Part shown: positions 26,816-35,154 of the stretch, piece by piece
Position numbering within the stretch: position 1 is the stretch's first letter
How the letters are laid out: the number at the start of each line of letters is the position of its first letter
Assembly: GCF_010730195.1 (NCBI RefSeq)
Contig: NZ_AP022613.1
Span: 6,076,001-6,140,000, forward strand
Length of the DNA stretch: 64,000 bases
DNA from: Mycobacterium conspicuum
Lineage (GTDB): Bacteria > Actinomycetota > Actinomycetes > Mycobacteriales > Mycobacteriaceae
Reading direction: 5' to 3'
Notes under the pieces: generated by a model
Database searches by the model: none
Told to the model about the DNA's origin: nothing
What the model saw: the letters and a program-made list of their open reading frames with translations, nothing else
Translations under genes and position numbers: made by a program

Positions 26816-27849
26816 TGCGGACCGCCACGACGGTCGAGCTGTCCCAACCGGGGGTGGTCGACTTCGTGGTCGAGGCCGAAAAACTGGGCCTGGATGTGTG
26901 CTGGGTCGCCGAGGCGTGGGGGACGGACGCTCCGTCGGCCATCGGCTACCTCGCGGCCCGGACCGACCGGATGGTGCTCGGCTCGGGTGTGATTCAGGTC
27001 GGTACCCGCTCGCCGGTACTCGTCGCGCAGACGGCGATCACGCTGTCCAACCTGTCCGGCGGACGGTTCCTGCTCGGCCTGGGGGCGTCCGGACCTCAGG
27101 TGATGGAGGGCCTGCACGGGGTGTCCTTCGCCCGTCCGTTGACCCGCATGCGCGAGACCGTCGAGCTCGTCCGGCAGGTGTTCGAGGGCGGGAAGATCTC
27201 GTACTCCGGCAAGGAGATTCAGATTCCGCGCCCGGGCGGGGAAGCGGTGCCGATGCGCTTGTCCACCCGGCCCGAGCATCCCATTCCCATTTATCTGGCC
27301 ACCTTGTCGCCGGCGATGCTGCGGTTGACCGGACAGATCGCGGACGGCTGGCTGGGCACCAGCTTCGTCCCGGAGGGCGCCGACGACGCCTACTTCGCCC
27401 ACCTCGACCAGGGACTGGCGGCCGCCGGGCGCACCCGCGCCGACATCGACATCTGTCAGGGCGCCGAGGTCGCCTTCGCGGCCGACGAGGGCGAACTCAG
27501 CGGCATGGTCGCCGACCGCAAGAAAGACCTGGCGTTCAGCCTCGGCGGCATGGGGTCGTCGAGCACCAACTTCTACAACCAGGCCTACAGCCGTCAGGGC
27601 TGGGCCGACGTCGCCGCCGAGGTCCGCGAGCGCTGGCAGCGCGGCGACCGCGACGGCGCGGCCGCGTTGGTGACCGACGAGATGGTGCTGGCCACCACCT
27701 TGATTGGGACGGAAGAGATGGTGCGGGCGCGCCTCAAGGTGTGGCGCGACGCGGGCGTGGCCACCGTGCGGCTGTATCCGGCGGGCGACAGCTTGGACGC
27801 CAAGCTGGACACCCTGGGCCGGGCGATCGATCTGGTCCGCCGAACGTGA
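26815..27849 (+). CDS. Luciferase-like F420-dependent oxidoreductase
   Basis: Encodes 344 residues of a luciferase-like monooxygenase TIM barrel: an N-terminal LGLDVCWVAEAWGTD region, LGSGVIQVGTRSP, and LSGGRFLLGLGASGPQ in the middle, which is the pattern of the mycobacterial F420 group. It is likely an F420-dependent dehydrogenase or reductase with unknown substrate. It is the last gene of the desaturase-SRPBCC series and ends in the stem of a hairpin terminator. Confidence 0.88.
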   Translation: MRTATTVELSQPGVVDFVVEAEKLGLDVCWVAEAWGTDAPSAIGYLAARTDRMVLGSGVIQVGTRSPVLVAQTAITLSNLSGGRFLLGLGASGPQVMEGLHGVSFARPLTRMRETVELVRQVFEGGKISYSGKEIQIPRPGGEAVPMRLSTRPEHPIPIYLATLSPAMLRLTGQIADGWLGTSFVPEGADDAYFAHLDQGLAAAGRTRADIDICQGAEVAFAADEGELSGMVADRKKDLAFSLGGMGSSSTNFYNQAYSRQGWADVAAEVRERWQRGDRDGAAALVTDEMVLATTLIGTEEMVRARLKVWRDAGVATVRLYPAGDSLDAKLDTLGRAIDLVRRT

Positions 27850-27892
27850 ACTGAGGGCGGGATTTTCGCGATTTTTCCGCCCTCAGTTCACG
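27845..27892. terminator. Hairpin terminator; copy 1 of a dispersed hairpin element
   Basis: A perfect 16-bp stem (27845-27860 with 27877-27892) closes a 16-base T-rich loop, between two convergent genes. The left arm includes the stop codon of the luciferase-like gene. Read on the minus strand, 27841-27900 matches 35063-35122 at about 50 of 60 positions (by eye), so this is a dispersed element used as a terminator. Confidence 0.8.
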
Positions 27893-27901
27893 CTCGGCGA
27901 G

Positions 27902-29005
27902 CTAGGAGACGGACGTCGGCGCGTCCGACACTTTTACCAGCTCTACCTGCGGTCGCGCCGGCACGGTGTCGGCGAGGAACCAGCGGAACGCCAGGTTGCC
28001 GAGTGGATACCCAAGCGTGGTCAGTGAATTCGGATGGGTAAGTATCTCGCGGGACAGAACGATGGTCACCGAGCCGTCGCTGTTGAGCGCCGCACTGTGG
28101 TTGTTGAGCGAGGAGCGGGCGTCTTCGTCGCCGTAGGTGGCCATGAACTGGTTCCACACCACCAGATTCCAGAACCGGCACGACGGCGGCCGATGCGTGA
28201 TGACCAGCGCCTCGTCGTCGTCGAGCACGAAGCTGCCGTAGGCGTAGCAAGCGTCGCGGGCCGACCAGCCGAAGTTGGCGTCGGGGACCTGATAGGGATC
28301 GGCGAATTCGTTTGCGGTGTGGGCAGTTTCGTGGCCCAGCCCGTGATGGTCGTCGACGCGGTTTCCCACCGGCAGCGGCACGATGGCGCCCATCGTGCGC
28401 ATCCAGGCGGCAGCCGCCCGCAGGCGGGCCGCGGTTTCGGCGTCGCCATGACGGATCGGGTCCGGGTCGTCGAGCGCCTCGATGTTCCACGTCACCGGGC
28501 GGCCCGTTCGCGGGTCGGCCTGGTAGTCGCGGGTCATCAGCACGGCGGCGTCGGCCGTCGGCGGGAATTCGAAGGAGAAGTTGCCGTCGGCATCGATGTC
28601 CAGATCGGTGTCGCGCACGATCGCGACGATCCGGTCGGACCAGGCGCCCGGGGATGGCTCGTTGTAGGCGGTCACCGAGAAGTACACGCTGTCACCCTTG
28701 TTGCCGCTGATGCGGTAGCGACGCTTCGGGTCGACCGGGCAGATGAAGTAATACGCATCGGTGTTGTCGCCGCCCCAGCGGCGGTCGCGACGGAATGGCG
28801 TGTTGACCGCGACGAACTGCGGGCGACCGGGCTCGGGGAACAGGTACGTGTCGAAGGCGACGCCCAGGGTCGTCGCCAGCATGCGGTAGCCGTCGGCAAT
28901 GTGGCGGTCGTCGGAGACCGCCCGGTCGCCCTCCAGAAAGTTGCGGTCGAGGTCGCCGATGGTGGCCAGCAACTCTTTCCACGCGGCGGTCGATTCGTGC
29001 GTCAT
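27902..29005 (-). CDS. DUF1214 domain protein
   Basis: Encodes 367 residues. The middle and C-terminal parts carry the DUF1214 pattern (RYRISGNKGDSVYFSVTAYN and later CRFWNLVVWNQFM). DUF1214 proteins are often annotated near sulfatases, lipases and steroid or lipid genes and have no proven activity. No signal peptide is visible. Its ATG overlaps the TGA of the upstream TetR gene, so the regulator and this protein are coupled. Confidence 0.85.
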   Translation of the reverse strand: MTHESTAAWKELLATIGDLDRNFLEGDRAVSDDRHIADGYRMLATTLGVAFDTYLFPEPGRPQFVAVNTPFRRDRRWGGDNTDAYYFICPVDPKRRYRISGNKGDSVYFSVTAYNEPSPGAWSDRIVAIVRDTDLDIDADGNFSFEFPPTADAAVLMTRDYQADPRTGRPVTWNIEALDDPDPIRHGDAETAARLRAAAAWMRTMGAIVPLPVGNRVDDHHGLGHETAHTANEFADPYQVPDANFGWSARDACYAYGSFVLDDDEALVITHRPPSCRFWNLVVWNQFMATYGDEDARSSLNNHSAALNSDGSVTIVLSREILTHPNSLTTLGYPLGNLAFRWFLADTVPARPQVELVKVSDAPTSVS

Positions 29006-29577
29006 GCGGTGATTCCTTTCAGGAGCAACGTGGTGGTGCGATCGACCCAGGTGCCGTCGAGTTCGGCGGGGCGGGTGAGCAGGCCGATCAGCGTGATGCC
29101 GGCCATCGCTTCGGCCAATTCGGCCGCGGTCACGTCCGCGCGAACCTCACCGCGCGCCGCGGCACCTTCCAACAGTTCGGCGAGCCCGCCGCCGATGATG
29201 CCGGCGAAGCGCTCCAACAGCGCCGCATGCAGCGTCGGGTCCGCAGCCATCTCGCCGACCAACCCCGGCAGCGCCGCTTTCGCGGCCGGCGTCGTCAGGA
29301 AAACCATTGCGCGGCGCACCATTTCGCGCAGATCCTCCGGCAGTGAGCCGGTGTCGGGAAGGTCGGTCGCGGCGCCGATGGGAAACACCGCCTCGTGCAC
29401 GAGGTGCGCCTTGCTCGGCCAGCGCCGGTAGATCGCCGGCTTGCTGGTGCCGGCGCGCTCGGCGATGGCGGAGACCAGCAGTCCGGGATAGCCGGTTTCG
29501 GCGAGCAGCTCGACCGTGGCGCGCAGCACCGCGGCGTCGATGCGCGGGTCGCGGGGTCGGCCAAAATCAACAACCAT
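29002..29577 (-). CDS. TetR-family regulator
   Basis: Encodes 191 residues from an ATG at 29577; an open frame extends further upstream but would run into the divergent gene. The helix-turn-helix is at about residues 30-50 (AIAERAGTSKPAIYRRWPSK). The C-terminal domain is of the TetR_C_16/AcrR sort. It is coupled to DUF1214 and divergent, with 28 bp between starts, from the sulfotransferase gene, so it may control both. Confidence 0.88.
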   Translation of the reverse strand: MVVDFGRPRDPRIDAAVLRATVELLAETGYPGLLVSAIAERAGTSKPAIYRRWPSKAHLVHEAVFPIGAATDLPDTGSLPEDLREMVRRAMVFLTTPAAKAALPGLVGEMAADPTLHAALLERFAGIIGGGLAELLEGAAARGEVRADVTAAELAEAMAGITLIGLLTRPAELDGTWVDRTTTLLLKGITA

Positions 29578-29605
29578 TACGAAACTCAAAGTAACATAAG
29601 TCGCC

Positions 29606-30841
29606 GTGACCGACGTCGTTCGCCTAAATGACCTGGCCAAGCCGGAATTCAGCGGCGAGGCCCAGCAGATTCTCGACATGATGGCCGCCATGGCCCCTCA
29701 GTGCCCGTTGGATGCCGACGCGCTGCACGCCCAGGCCAGCGCCGACACCGGCCTCAGCGATTTCGGGCCGCCCGACTACCGCGAACGCTTCGACGTCTAC
29801 CTGGCCGCGCTGCGTGAGATTGACGGCCTGCACGACGCCGGGGTGGTCAACTTCTACGGGCAACTGCTGCAGTTGCTCAAGAACCGGTTGCTGCTGACCG
29901 ACCTGCTGCGTCGGCACCCCGAGATCGGCGACATCGAACTGCATCCGCCGGTGGTGATCGCCGGGCTGCCCCGAACGGGCACCACCCACCTGCACAACCT
30001 GCTGGCGGCGGCGCCCACGTTCCGCACCATGCCCTATTGGGAAAGCAACGAGCCGTTCCCGCTGCCGAACGAGCTTGGCGCCGAACCGGATCCGCGGCGG
30101 GCGCGGATGGACGTCGCGGTGACGGTCGTCAATACCGTGATGCCTTATTTCCCGCTCATGCACGAGATGACCACGGACCACGTCCACGAAGAGATCCAGC
30201 TACTCGCCAACGACATTTCCACGATGTTGTTCGAGACACTCGCCGAGGTGCCGCGCTGGCGCGACTACTACCGGGCACACGACCAGACGCCGCATTACCA
30301 ATACCTGGCGACCCAGCTCAAGGCGATGCAGTTCCTGCGCGGGGGGCGGCGCTGGCTGCTGAAGTCGCCCCAGCATCTCGAGCAGGTGCCGGTGCTGAAT
30401 CGCGTCTTCCCCGGCAGCATCGTCGTCTTCACCCACCGCGACCCGGTGCCAGTGGCGCTGTCCATGGTCGCGATGATCACCTACTCCGCGCGCATGCACC
30501 GCACGCCGGTGCCGGTCGAACAGATCGCCAATTCCTGGATCGAGCGCCTCGAGCAGATGCTCAACGCACTGGTCCGCGATCGCCACACCATCGGGCCGGA
30601 CCGCTCGATCGACATCCGCTTCGACGATTTCATGGCCGACGAAATCGGGGTTGCCGAAAGGGTTTACGCGTTGGCCGGCGAACCCTTCGGCGCACCGGAG
30701 CGCGGCGCGGTCGCCGAGTATCTGAGTGGGCACCAGCGCGGCCGGCTGGGCAGCGTCGAAACATCGTGCGAGATGTTCGGGCTGCGCGAGGACGATCTGC
30801 GGACCCGCTTCGCGCCGTATGTCGAGCGGTTTCTGACATAG
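29606..30841 (+). CDS. Sulfotransferase-family protein
   Basis: Encodes 411 residues from a GTG at 29606. The 5'-phosphosulfate-binding loop is GLPRTGTTHLHN (120-131) and the 3'-phosphate region is FTHRDPVPVALS. It should transfer sulfate from PAPS to a hydroxyl, by the family rule; mycobacteria make several sulfated lipids. It lies 9 bp before ephF, so the two may be co-transcribed. The actual acceptor is unknown and some family members have lost activity. Confidence 0.9.
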   Translation: MTDVVRLNDLAKPEFSGEAQQILDMMAAMAPQCPLDADALHAQASADTGLSDFGPPDYRERFDVYLAALREIDGLHDAGVVNFYGQLLQLLKNRLLLTDLLRRHPEIGDIELHPPVVIAGLPRTGTTHLHNLLAAAPTFRTMPYWESNEPFPLPNELGAEPDPRRARMDVAVTVVNTVMPYFPLMHEMTTDHVHEEIQLLANDISTMLFETLAEVPRWRDYYRAHDQTPHYQYLATQLKAMQFLRGGRRWLLKSPQHLEQVPVLNRVFPGSIVVFTHRDPVPVALSMVAMITYSARMHRTPVPVEQIANSWIERLEQMLNALVRDRHTIGPDRSIDIRFDDFMADEIGVAERVYALAGEPFGAPERGAVAEYLSGHQRGRLGSVETSCEMFGLREDDLRTRFAPYVERFLT

Positions 30842-30850
30842 TCTGTCGGC

Positions 30851-31720
30851 ATGGTGGCAATGCCGACGCTCGAGGGTGTCGAACACAGGTACGTCGATCT
30901 CGGTGCCGGTGTCACGATCCACGTCGCCGATGCCGGCCCCGCTGACGGTCCGGCGGTGATGCTGGTGCACGGCTTCCCGGAGAACTGGTGGGAGTGGCAT
31001 GACCTGATCGGACCGCTGGCCGCCGACGGCTACCGCGTGTTGTGCCCCGACCTGCGCGGGGCCGGCTGGAGCTCGGCGCCCCGGTCCAGCTACACCAAGG
31101 ACGAGATGGCCGAGGACCTGGCCGGCGTGCTCGATCAGTTGAACGTCGACGCGGTCAAGATCGTCGCGCACGACTGGGGCGGACCGGTGGCGTTCATCAT
31201 GATGCTGCGACACCCGGCGAAGGTGACCGGCTTCATGGGCGTGAACACCTCGGCGCCCTGGGTGACGCCCAATCTCTCGTCGCTGCGCAACATCTGGCGG
31301 TTTTGGTACCAGATCCCGATGGTGCTCCCGGTCATCGGTCCCCGGATCATCGCCGATCCGAAGGGCCGTTATCTGCGTATCCTCGCCGGCGGATTCGGCG
31401 TGCCCGAGGAAGACATCCGCATGTATGTCGAATGCATGCGTCAGCCGGGGCACGCGGAGGCCGGTTCGCGGTGGTATCGCGCGTTTCAGACCAAAGAGGT
31501 GCTGCGGTGGATGCGCGGCGCGTTTGACACCCGCGTCGGCGTGCCGGTGCGCTGGCTACATGGAACCGGCGATCCGGTCATCACGCCCGACATTCTGAAC
31601 GGATATGCCGACCGCGCAAGCGATTTCGAGGTCGAATTGGTCGACGGTGTCGGCCACTGGATCGTCGAGCAGCGGCCGGAGCTGGTGTTGGACCGGGTCC
31701 GGGCCTTCCTCAGGGCTTGA
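30851..31720 (+). CDS. ephF: Epoxide hydrolase EphF
   Basis: Encodes 289 residues (300 in Rv0134). It is an alpha/beta hydrolase with the oxyanion motif HGFPENWWEW, nucleophile Asp108 in AHDWGG and the catalytic histidine in GVGHWIVEQRPE. It opens epoxides to diols through an ester intermediate. The assignment to EphF rests on position and resemblance. An internal ATG at 30860 is an alternative start. It ends 11 bp inside the end of the convergent alcohol dehydrogenase gene. Confidence 0.85.
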   Translation: MVAMPTLEGVEHRYVDLGAGVTIHVADAGPADGPAVMLVHGFPENWWEWHDLIGPLAADGYRVLCPDLRGAGWSSAPRSSYTKDEMAEDLAGVLDQLNVDAVKIVAHDWGGPVAFIMMLRHPAKVTGFMGVNTSAPWVTPNLSSLRNIWRFWYQIPMVLPVIGPRIIADPKGRYLRILAGGFGVPEEDIRMYVECMRQPGHAEAGSRWYRAFQTKEVLRWMRGAFDTRVGVPVRWLHGTGDPVITPDILNGYADRASDFEVELVDGVGHWIVEQRPELVLDRVRAFLRA

Positions 31721-32753
31721 CCAGGATCCGGATCGGGTCGCCGTCCTGACGCTCCAGCTTCTCGATGCCCGATGCGACGTCTTCGAGTGAGACGATCTCG
31801 CTAATCGAGCGCGAGAGGTCAAGGCGCCCAAGCGATACCAACTTCGCCAGGGTGGCGATGTCGGCGTTCTGGTAGCCGAGGTGCCCGAGCACCTGCTTGC
31901 GGGTCAACCCGAACATGGCCGTGGGTCCGATCGTCGGCGCCTCGGCGCTCATCCCGACGCCGACCAGCCGGCCGCCGGGGGTCAGGCAGTCGAGGGCTTG
32001 CTCGAACGTCGCTTTCACGCCCACGGCGTCGAAGGCCACGTCGAGTTTGCGTCCCTCGGTGACCTCGGCGATTTTGTCGGGCAGCCGTTCGTCGCGCGAG
32101 TCGAACGCGTGGTCCGCGCCGAGTTCCAGGGCGCGGTCCAAAACGACGGGGTTGATGTCGACGGCAATCACCGGCACCGCGCCGACCAACCGGGCGAGCT
32201 GGACGGTGTGCGTGCCCAGGCCGCCGACACCCCAGACGCCAACCGATTCGCCGACGGCCACTTGCCCGGTTCGGACCACGGCGCCGTACGGCGTCGACAC
32301 CGCATCGGCCAGGATCGCGGCCTGTTCCAGCGGAACGTTGTCCGGCACCCGGGTCAGGCCGACGGCCTGCGCCACGGTGTATTCGGCCCAGGCGCCGTCG
32401 TAGGCAAAGGCCATCAACTGGATCCGCAGGCAGTTGACCACGTCGCCGCGTCGGCAGTTCGGACACCGCTGGCACGGGCGGCCGGCGGCGACCACCACGC
32501 GATCGCCCTCGTTCCAGCCGGTCACCCCCGCGCCGAGGGCGGCGATGGTGCCCGAGGCCTCGTGGCCCTGGATCACCACCGGCAACTGGGGCGGGAACGT
32601 CCCGTTGATCAGACTCAGGTCTGAGTGGCATATGCCGCAGAAGGCGACTTTGACGAGAACCTCACCGGGTCCCGGGTCAGGTATCGGAACATCTTCCAGC
32701 GCAATGGTTTTGGTGTCTGCGTAGAAGCGTTCGGCGCGCATGGTGGCCGCCAC
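31710..32753 (-). CDS. Zinc-dependent alcohol dehydrogenase
   Basis: Encodes 347 residues from a GTG at 32753; an ATG at 32741 is an alternative. The catalytic zinc ligands are Cys42 (GICHSD), His64 and Glu65 (GHEASG). The structural zinc site is CQRCPNC...C (Cys94, 97, 100, 108). The Rossmann motif is GVGGLG. It oxidises an alcohol with NAD(P). It starts 2 bp after the stop of the Mop gene, so the two are coupled. Confidence 0.92.
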   Translation of the reverse strand: MAATMRAERFYADTKTIALEDVPIPDPGPGEVLVKVAFCGICHSDLSLINGTFPPQLPVVIQGHEASGTIAALGAGVTGWNEGDRVVVAAGRPCQRCPNCRRGDVVNCLRIQLMAFAYDGAWAEYTVAQAVGLTRVPDNVPLEQAAILADAVSTPYGAVVRTGQVAVGESVGVWGVGGLGTHTVQLARLVGAVPVIAVDINPVVLDRALELGADHAFDSRDERLPDKIAEVTEGRKLDVAFDAVGVKATFEQALDCLTPGGRLVGVGMSAEAPTIGPTAMFGLTRKQVLGHLGYQNADIATLAKLVSLGRLDLSRSISEIVSLEDVASGIEKLERQDGDPIRILVKP

Positions 32754-32755
32754 GG

Positions 32756-32968
32756 TTATTCGACGCCGATCGTCACTTCGGTCGACTTGATGAACACCGT
32801 CGCGGGCTGACCGACCGCCAGGCCCAGCTCGACCGCGGCATCCTTGGTCACCGAGGAGGTGACGATCTGATCGCCGCCGTCGAGTCGAATCTTGACCACC
32901 GCCATCACGGTGCCGAGGTCGACCTCGGTGATGGTGCCCTTGAGCTGATTTCGGGTGGATAGCCGCAT
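32756..32968 (-). CDS. Solo Mop/TOBE molybdate-binding protein
   Basis: Encodes 70 residues matching a single TOBE/Mop domain: STRNQLKGTITEVDLG, then TSSVTKDAAVELGL and FIKSTEVTIGV. Such molbindins bind molybdate or tungstate as oligomers, for storage or delivery. No molybdenum transporter or molybdoenzyme gene is nearby. It sits between the TetR gene and the zinc alcohol dehydrogenase, on the same strand as both. Confidence 0.88.
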   Translation of the reverse strand: MRLSTRNQLKGTITEVDLGTVMAVVKIRLDGGDQIVTSSVTKDAAVELGLAVGQPATVFIKSTEVTIGVE

Positions 32969-32978
32969 GGCGATGAGC

Positions 32979-33584
32979 CTAGGCGCGCGGGCCCAGCAGC
33001 GCTATGGACGCATCGACGGCGGGTTCGACGATCTCGCGGACCGGCCTGCCATCTTCGACGGCGAGCGCGGTGAGTTCGCGCAGCCCGCCCACCAGGATGA
33101 CGGCCAATGGCGGAGTCAGCGGCGGCAGGTTGGCCCGGCGCACCCCGGGGCTACCGGTCAAATCGATGAGCAGTGAGGTCAACGACCGCAACCCGTGACG
33201 CTGCACGGAGCGACTGACGTCGCCCAGCGACGGAAGCTCCCGAATCCAGGCCAGCGTCATGGCGGGTCGGGACTCGATGCTGCCCACGTAACCCTCGACG
33301 GCCTGCCGGATCTGTTGGTGCCAGTCGGCCTCGGGATCGACCGCGGCGCGGATGTCCTCGGCCGTCTTTTCGATCTCGGCGCGCACCAGCTCGAGAAAGC
33401 ACGGCTCCTTGCCTTCGAAGTGGTCGTAGAACGTGCGCTTGGACGTGCGCGCGTGGCGGACGATGTCGGCGACGGTGGTGGCGCGGTAGCCGCGCTCGCC
33501 GATCGAGGTGGCGAGGCCGTCAAGCAGGCGCAGCCGAAACGGGTCAGCGTCTGCGGCCACTGCCGTCGTCACCGCTGATGTCAC
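32979..33584 (-). CDS. TetR-family regulator (Rv0135c homologue)
   Basis: Encodes 201 residues, the length of Rv0135c. The helix-turn-helix is ADIVRHARTSKRTFYDHFEG near residues 40-60. It is divergent from cyp138, as in M. tuberculosis. Two GGTAC-N6-GTACC palindromes lie in the gap, which makes it a very likely controller of cyp138 and of itself. The Mop gene starts 10 bp after its end, so Mop and the alcohol dehydrogenase may belong to the same transcript. Confidence 0.92.
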   Translation of the reverse strand: MTSAVTTAVAADADPFRLRLLDGLATSIGERGYRATTVADIVRHARTSKRTFYDHFEGKEPCFLELVRAEIEKTAEDIRAAVDPEADWHQQIRQAVEGYVGSIESRPAMTLAWIRELPSLGDVSRSVQRHGLRSLTSLLIDLTGSPGVRRANLPPLTPPLAVILVGGLRELTALAVEDGRPVREIVEPAVDASIALLGPRA

Positions 33585-33625
33585 GGGCGGTCCCCTTCCG
33601 GTGCCGACGAGGCCTTGTCATCTTT

Positions 33626-33641
33626 GGTACCACAGAGTACC
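33626..33641. promoter_or_regulatory. Operator candidate 1: GGTAC-N6-GTACC
   Basis: A perfect inverted repeat with 5-bp arms around a 6-bp spacer, 42 bp from the start of the TetR gene. The same pattern recurs 33 bp to the right. A third GTAC core lies between them at 33642-33645. Confidence 0.6.
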
Positions 33642-33658
33642 GTACCGGGAAAGCCCTC

Positions 33659-33674
33659 GGTACACCGCGGTACC
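33659..33674. promoter_or_regulatory. Operator candidate 2: GGTAC-N6-GTACC
   Basis: The second copy, with the same arms but a different spacer sequence, ends 41 bp before the cyp138 ATG. Sites 1 and 2 are 33 bp apart centre to centre, about three helical turns, so two dimers could bind the same face of the DNA. The placement close to each start fits repression of both divergent genes. Confidence 0.6.
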
Positions 33675-33714
33675 AACCCCGAAACGGGGTGGCGAATGTT
33701 GGGAGCACTCCGCC

Positions 33715-35049
33715 ATGAGCGAAGCAGCCGAAGCAGTCCTGGCGCCACCGGCAGCACCCGCTGTCAACCTGCCGCCCGCCACCAGACTGCCGAAGGCCGT
33801 CCAGGGTCTGGCCTTCGCGATGTCGCGGCGCTGGATAATCCCGCGGCTGGCCCGCCGCTACGGCAATGTCTTCTCGCTGAACGTGCCGATGTTCGGCCGC
33901 ATCGTGGTGGTCGCCGAGCCCGAGCTGGCCAAGCAGATCTTCACCACCAGCCCGGACGAGCTCGGCAACATCCAGCCCAACCTGAGCCGCGTGTTCGGCA
34001 GCGGCTCGGTCTTCGCCCTGGATCGCGAGGACCACCGCCGTCGGCGGCGGTTGTTGGCGCCCCCGTTCCACGGCAAGAGCATGAAGAACTACGAGGCCAT
34101 CATCGAAGAAGAGACCCTGCGCGAGACCGCGAAATGGGTTGAAGGCCAACCGTTCCCAACGCTGCCGTCGATGATGCGCATCACGCTCAACGCCATCCTG
34201 CGCGCGGTATTCGGGGCCGACGGGGCCGAACTCGACGAGTTGCGCGAGATCATCCCGCCGTGGGTCACCCTCGGCTCGCGGGTGGCGGCGCTGCCGAAAC
34301 CCAAACGGAGCTACGGACGCTACAGCCCGTGGGGCCGGATGGACAGGTGGCGACGCCAGTACGACGTCGTGATCGACAAGCTGATCGCCAACGAGCAGGC
34401 GGACCCGAACTTCGCCGATCGAACCGATGTCCTCGCGCTGATGCTGCGCAGCACCTACGACGACGGTCCGGTCATGTCGCGCAAGGACATTGCCGACGAA
34501 CTACTCACCCTATTGGCCGCCGGGCACGAAACCACCGCCTCCACGCTGGCCTGGGCATTCGAGCGGGTGACCCGCCACCCCGACCTGCTGGCGGCGTTGG
34601 TCGAGGAGGCCGACGGTGGCGGCCAGGAGTTGCGTCAAGCGACGATCCTGGAAGTCCAACGGTCCAGGACCGTCATTGATTTCGCGGCCCGCAGCATCTA
34701 CCCGCCGGTCTACCAACTCGGCGAATGGGTCATTCCCCGCGGGTACTCGCTGATCGTGAGCATCGCGCAGATACACGACAACCCCGAGGTCTTCCCCAAC
34801 CCGGAGCGTTTCGACCCGCAGCGGTTTATCGGATCCAAGCCGTCCACGTTCGCGTGGATTCCGTTCGGCGGCGGCACCCGCCGGTGTGTCGGGGCCGCGT
34901 TCGCCAACATGGAGATGGACGTGGTGTTGCGAACTGTGCTGCGCCACTTCACCATTGAGGCCACCGATGTTCCCGCGGAGGACTGGTACTGCCGCGGTGT
35001 CGCCTACACGCCGAAGGATGGCGGACGGATAGTGGTGCGCCGCCGCTGA
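33715..35049 (+). CDS. cyp138: Cytochrome P450 CYP138
   Basis: Encodes 444 residues (441 in Rv0136). The I-helix motif is LAAGHETTAS, the ExxR motif is EVQR, and the haem-binding loop is FGGGTRRCVGAAFA with ligand Cys391. It should hydroxylate a hydrophobic substrate with O2 and electrons from a ferredoxin system; the substrate is unknown. The ATG is the first after the operator pair; an open frame extends upstream of it but would start within the divergent TetR gene. Confidence 0.93.
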   Translation: MSEAAEAVLAPPAAPAVNLPPATRLPKAVQGLAFAMSRRWIIPRLARRYGNVFSLNVPMFGRIVVVAEPELAKQIFTTSPDELGNIQPNLSRVFGSGSVFALDREDHRRRRRLLAPPFHGKSMKNYEAIIEEETLRETAKWVEGQPFPTLPSMMRITLNAILRAVFGADGAELDELREIIPPWVTLGSRVAALPKPKRSYGRYSPWGRMDRWRRQYDVVIDKLIANEQADPNFADRTDVLALMLRSTYDDGPVMSRKDIADELLTLLAAGHETTASTLAWAFERVTRHPDLLAALVEEADGGGQELRQATILEVQRSRTVIDFAARSIYPPVYQLGEWVIPRGYSLIVSIAQIHDNPEVFPNPERFDPQRFIGSKPSTFAWIPFGGGTRRCVGAAFANMEMDVVLRTVLRHFTIEATDVPAEDWYCRGVAYTPKDGGRIVVRRR

Positions 35050-35062
35050 TTCGCCCCCGTCA

Positions 35063-35125
35063 TCGCCGAGCGTGAGCTGAGGGCGAAATAATCGCGAAAA
35101 CCTCGCCGTCAGAACGCTTTCGGCG
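35063..35125. terminator. Imperfect hairpin; copy 2 of the dispersed hairpin element
   Basis: The left half starts TCGCCGAGCGTGAGCTGAGG and the right half pairs with it imperfectly, ending CTTTCGGCG. It sits between convergent cyp138 and msrA, the same setting as copy 1 at 27841-27900. A terminator role is inferred from that setting. Confidence 0.6.
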
Positions 35126-35154
35126 AGGGCCGGCGGGGGTCGGCGGGGGATGCG

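Noticed and set aside
28034..29431. 465-residue open frame antisense to the DUF1214 and TetR genes
   Set aside because: It covers two coupled genes with recognisable motifs on the other strand and has no domain of its own.
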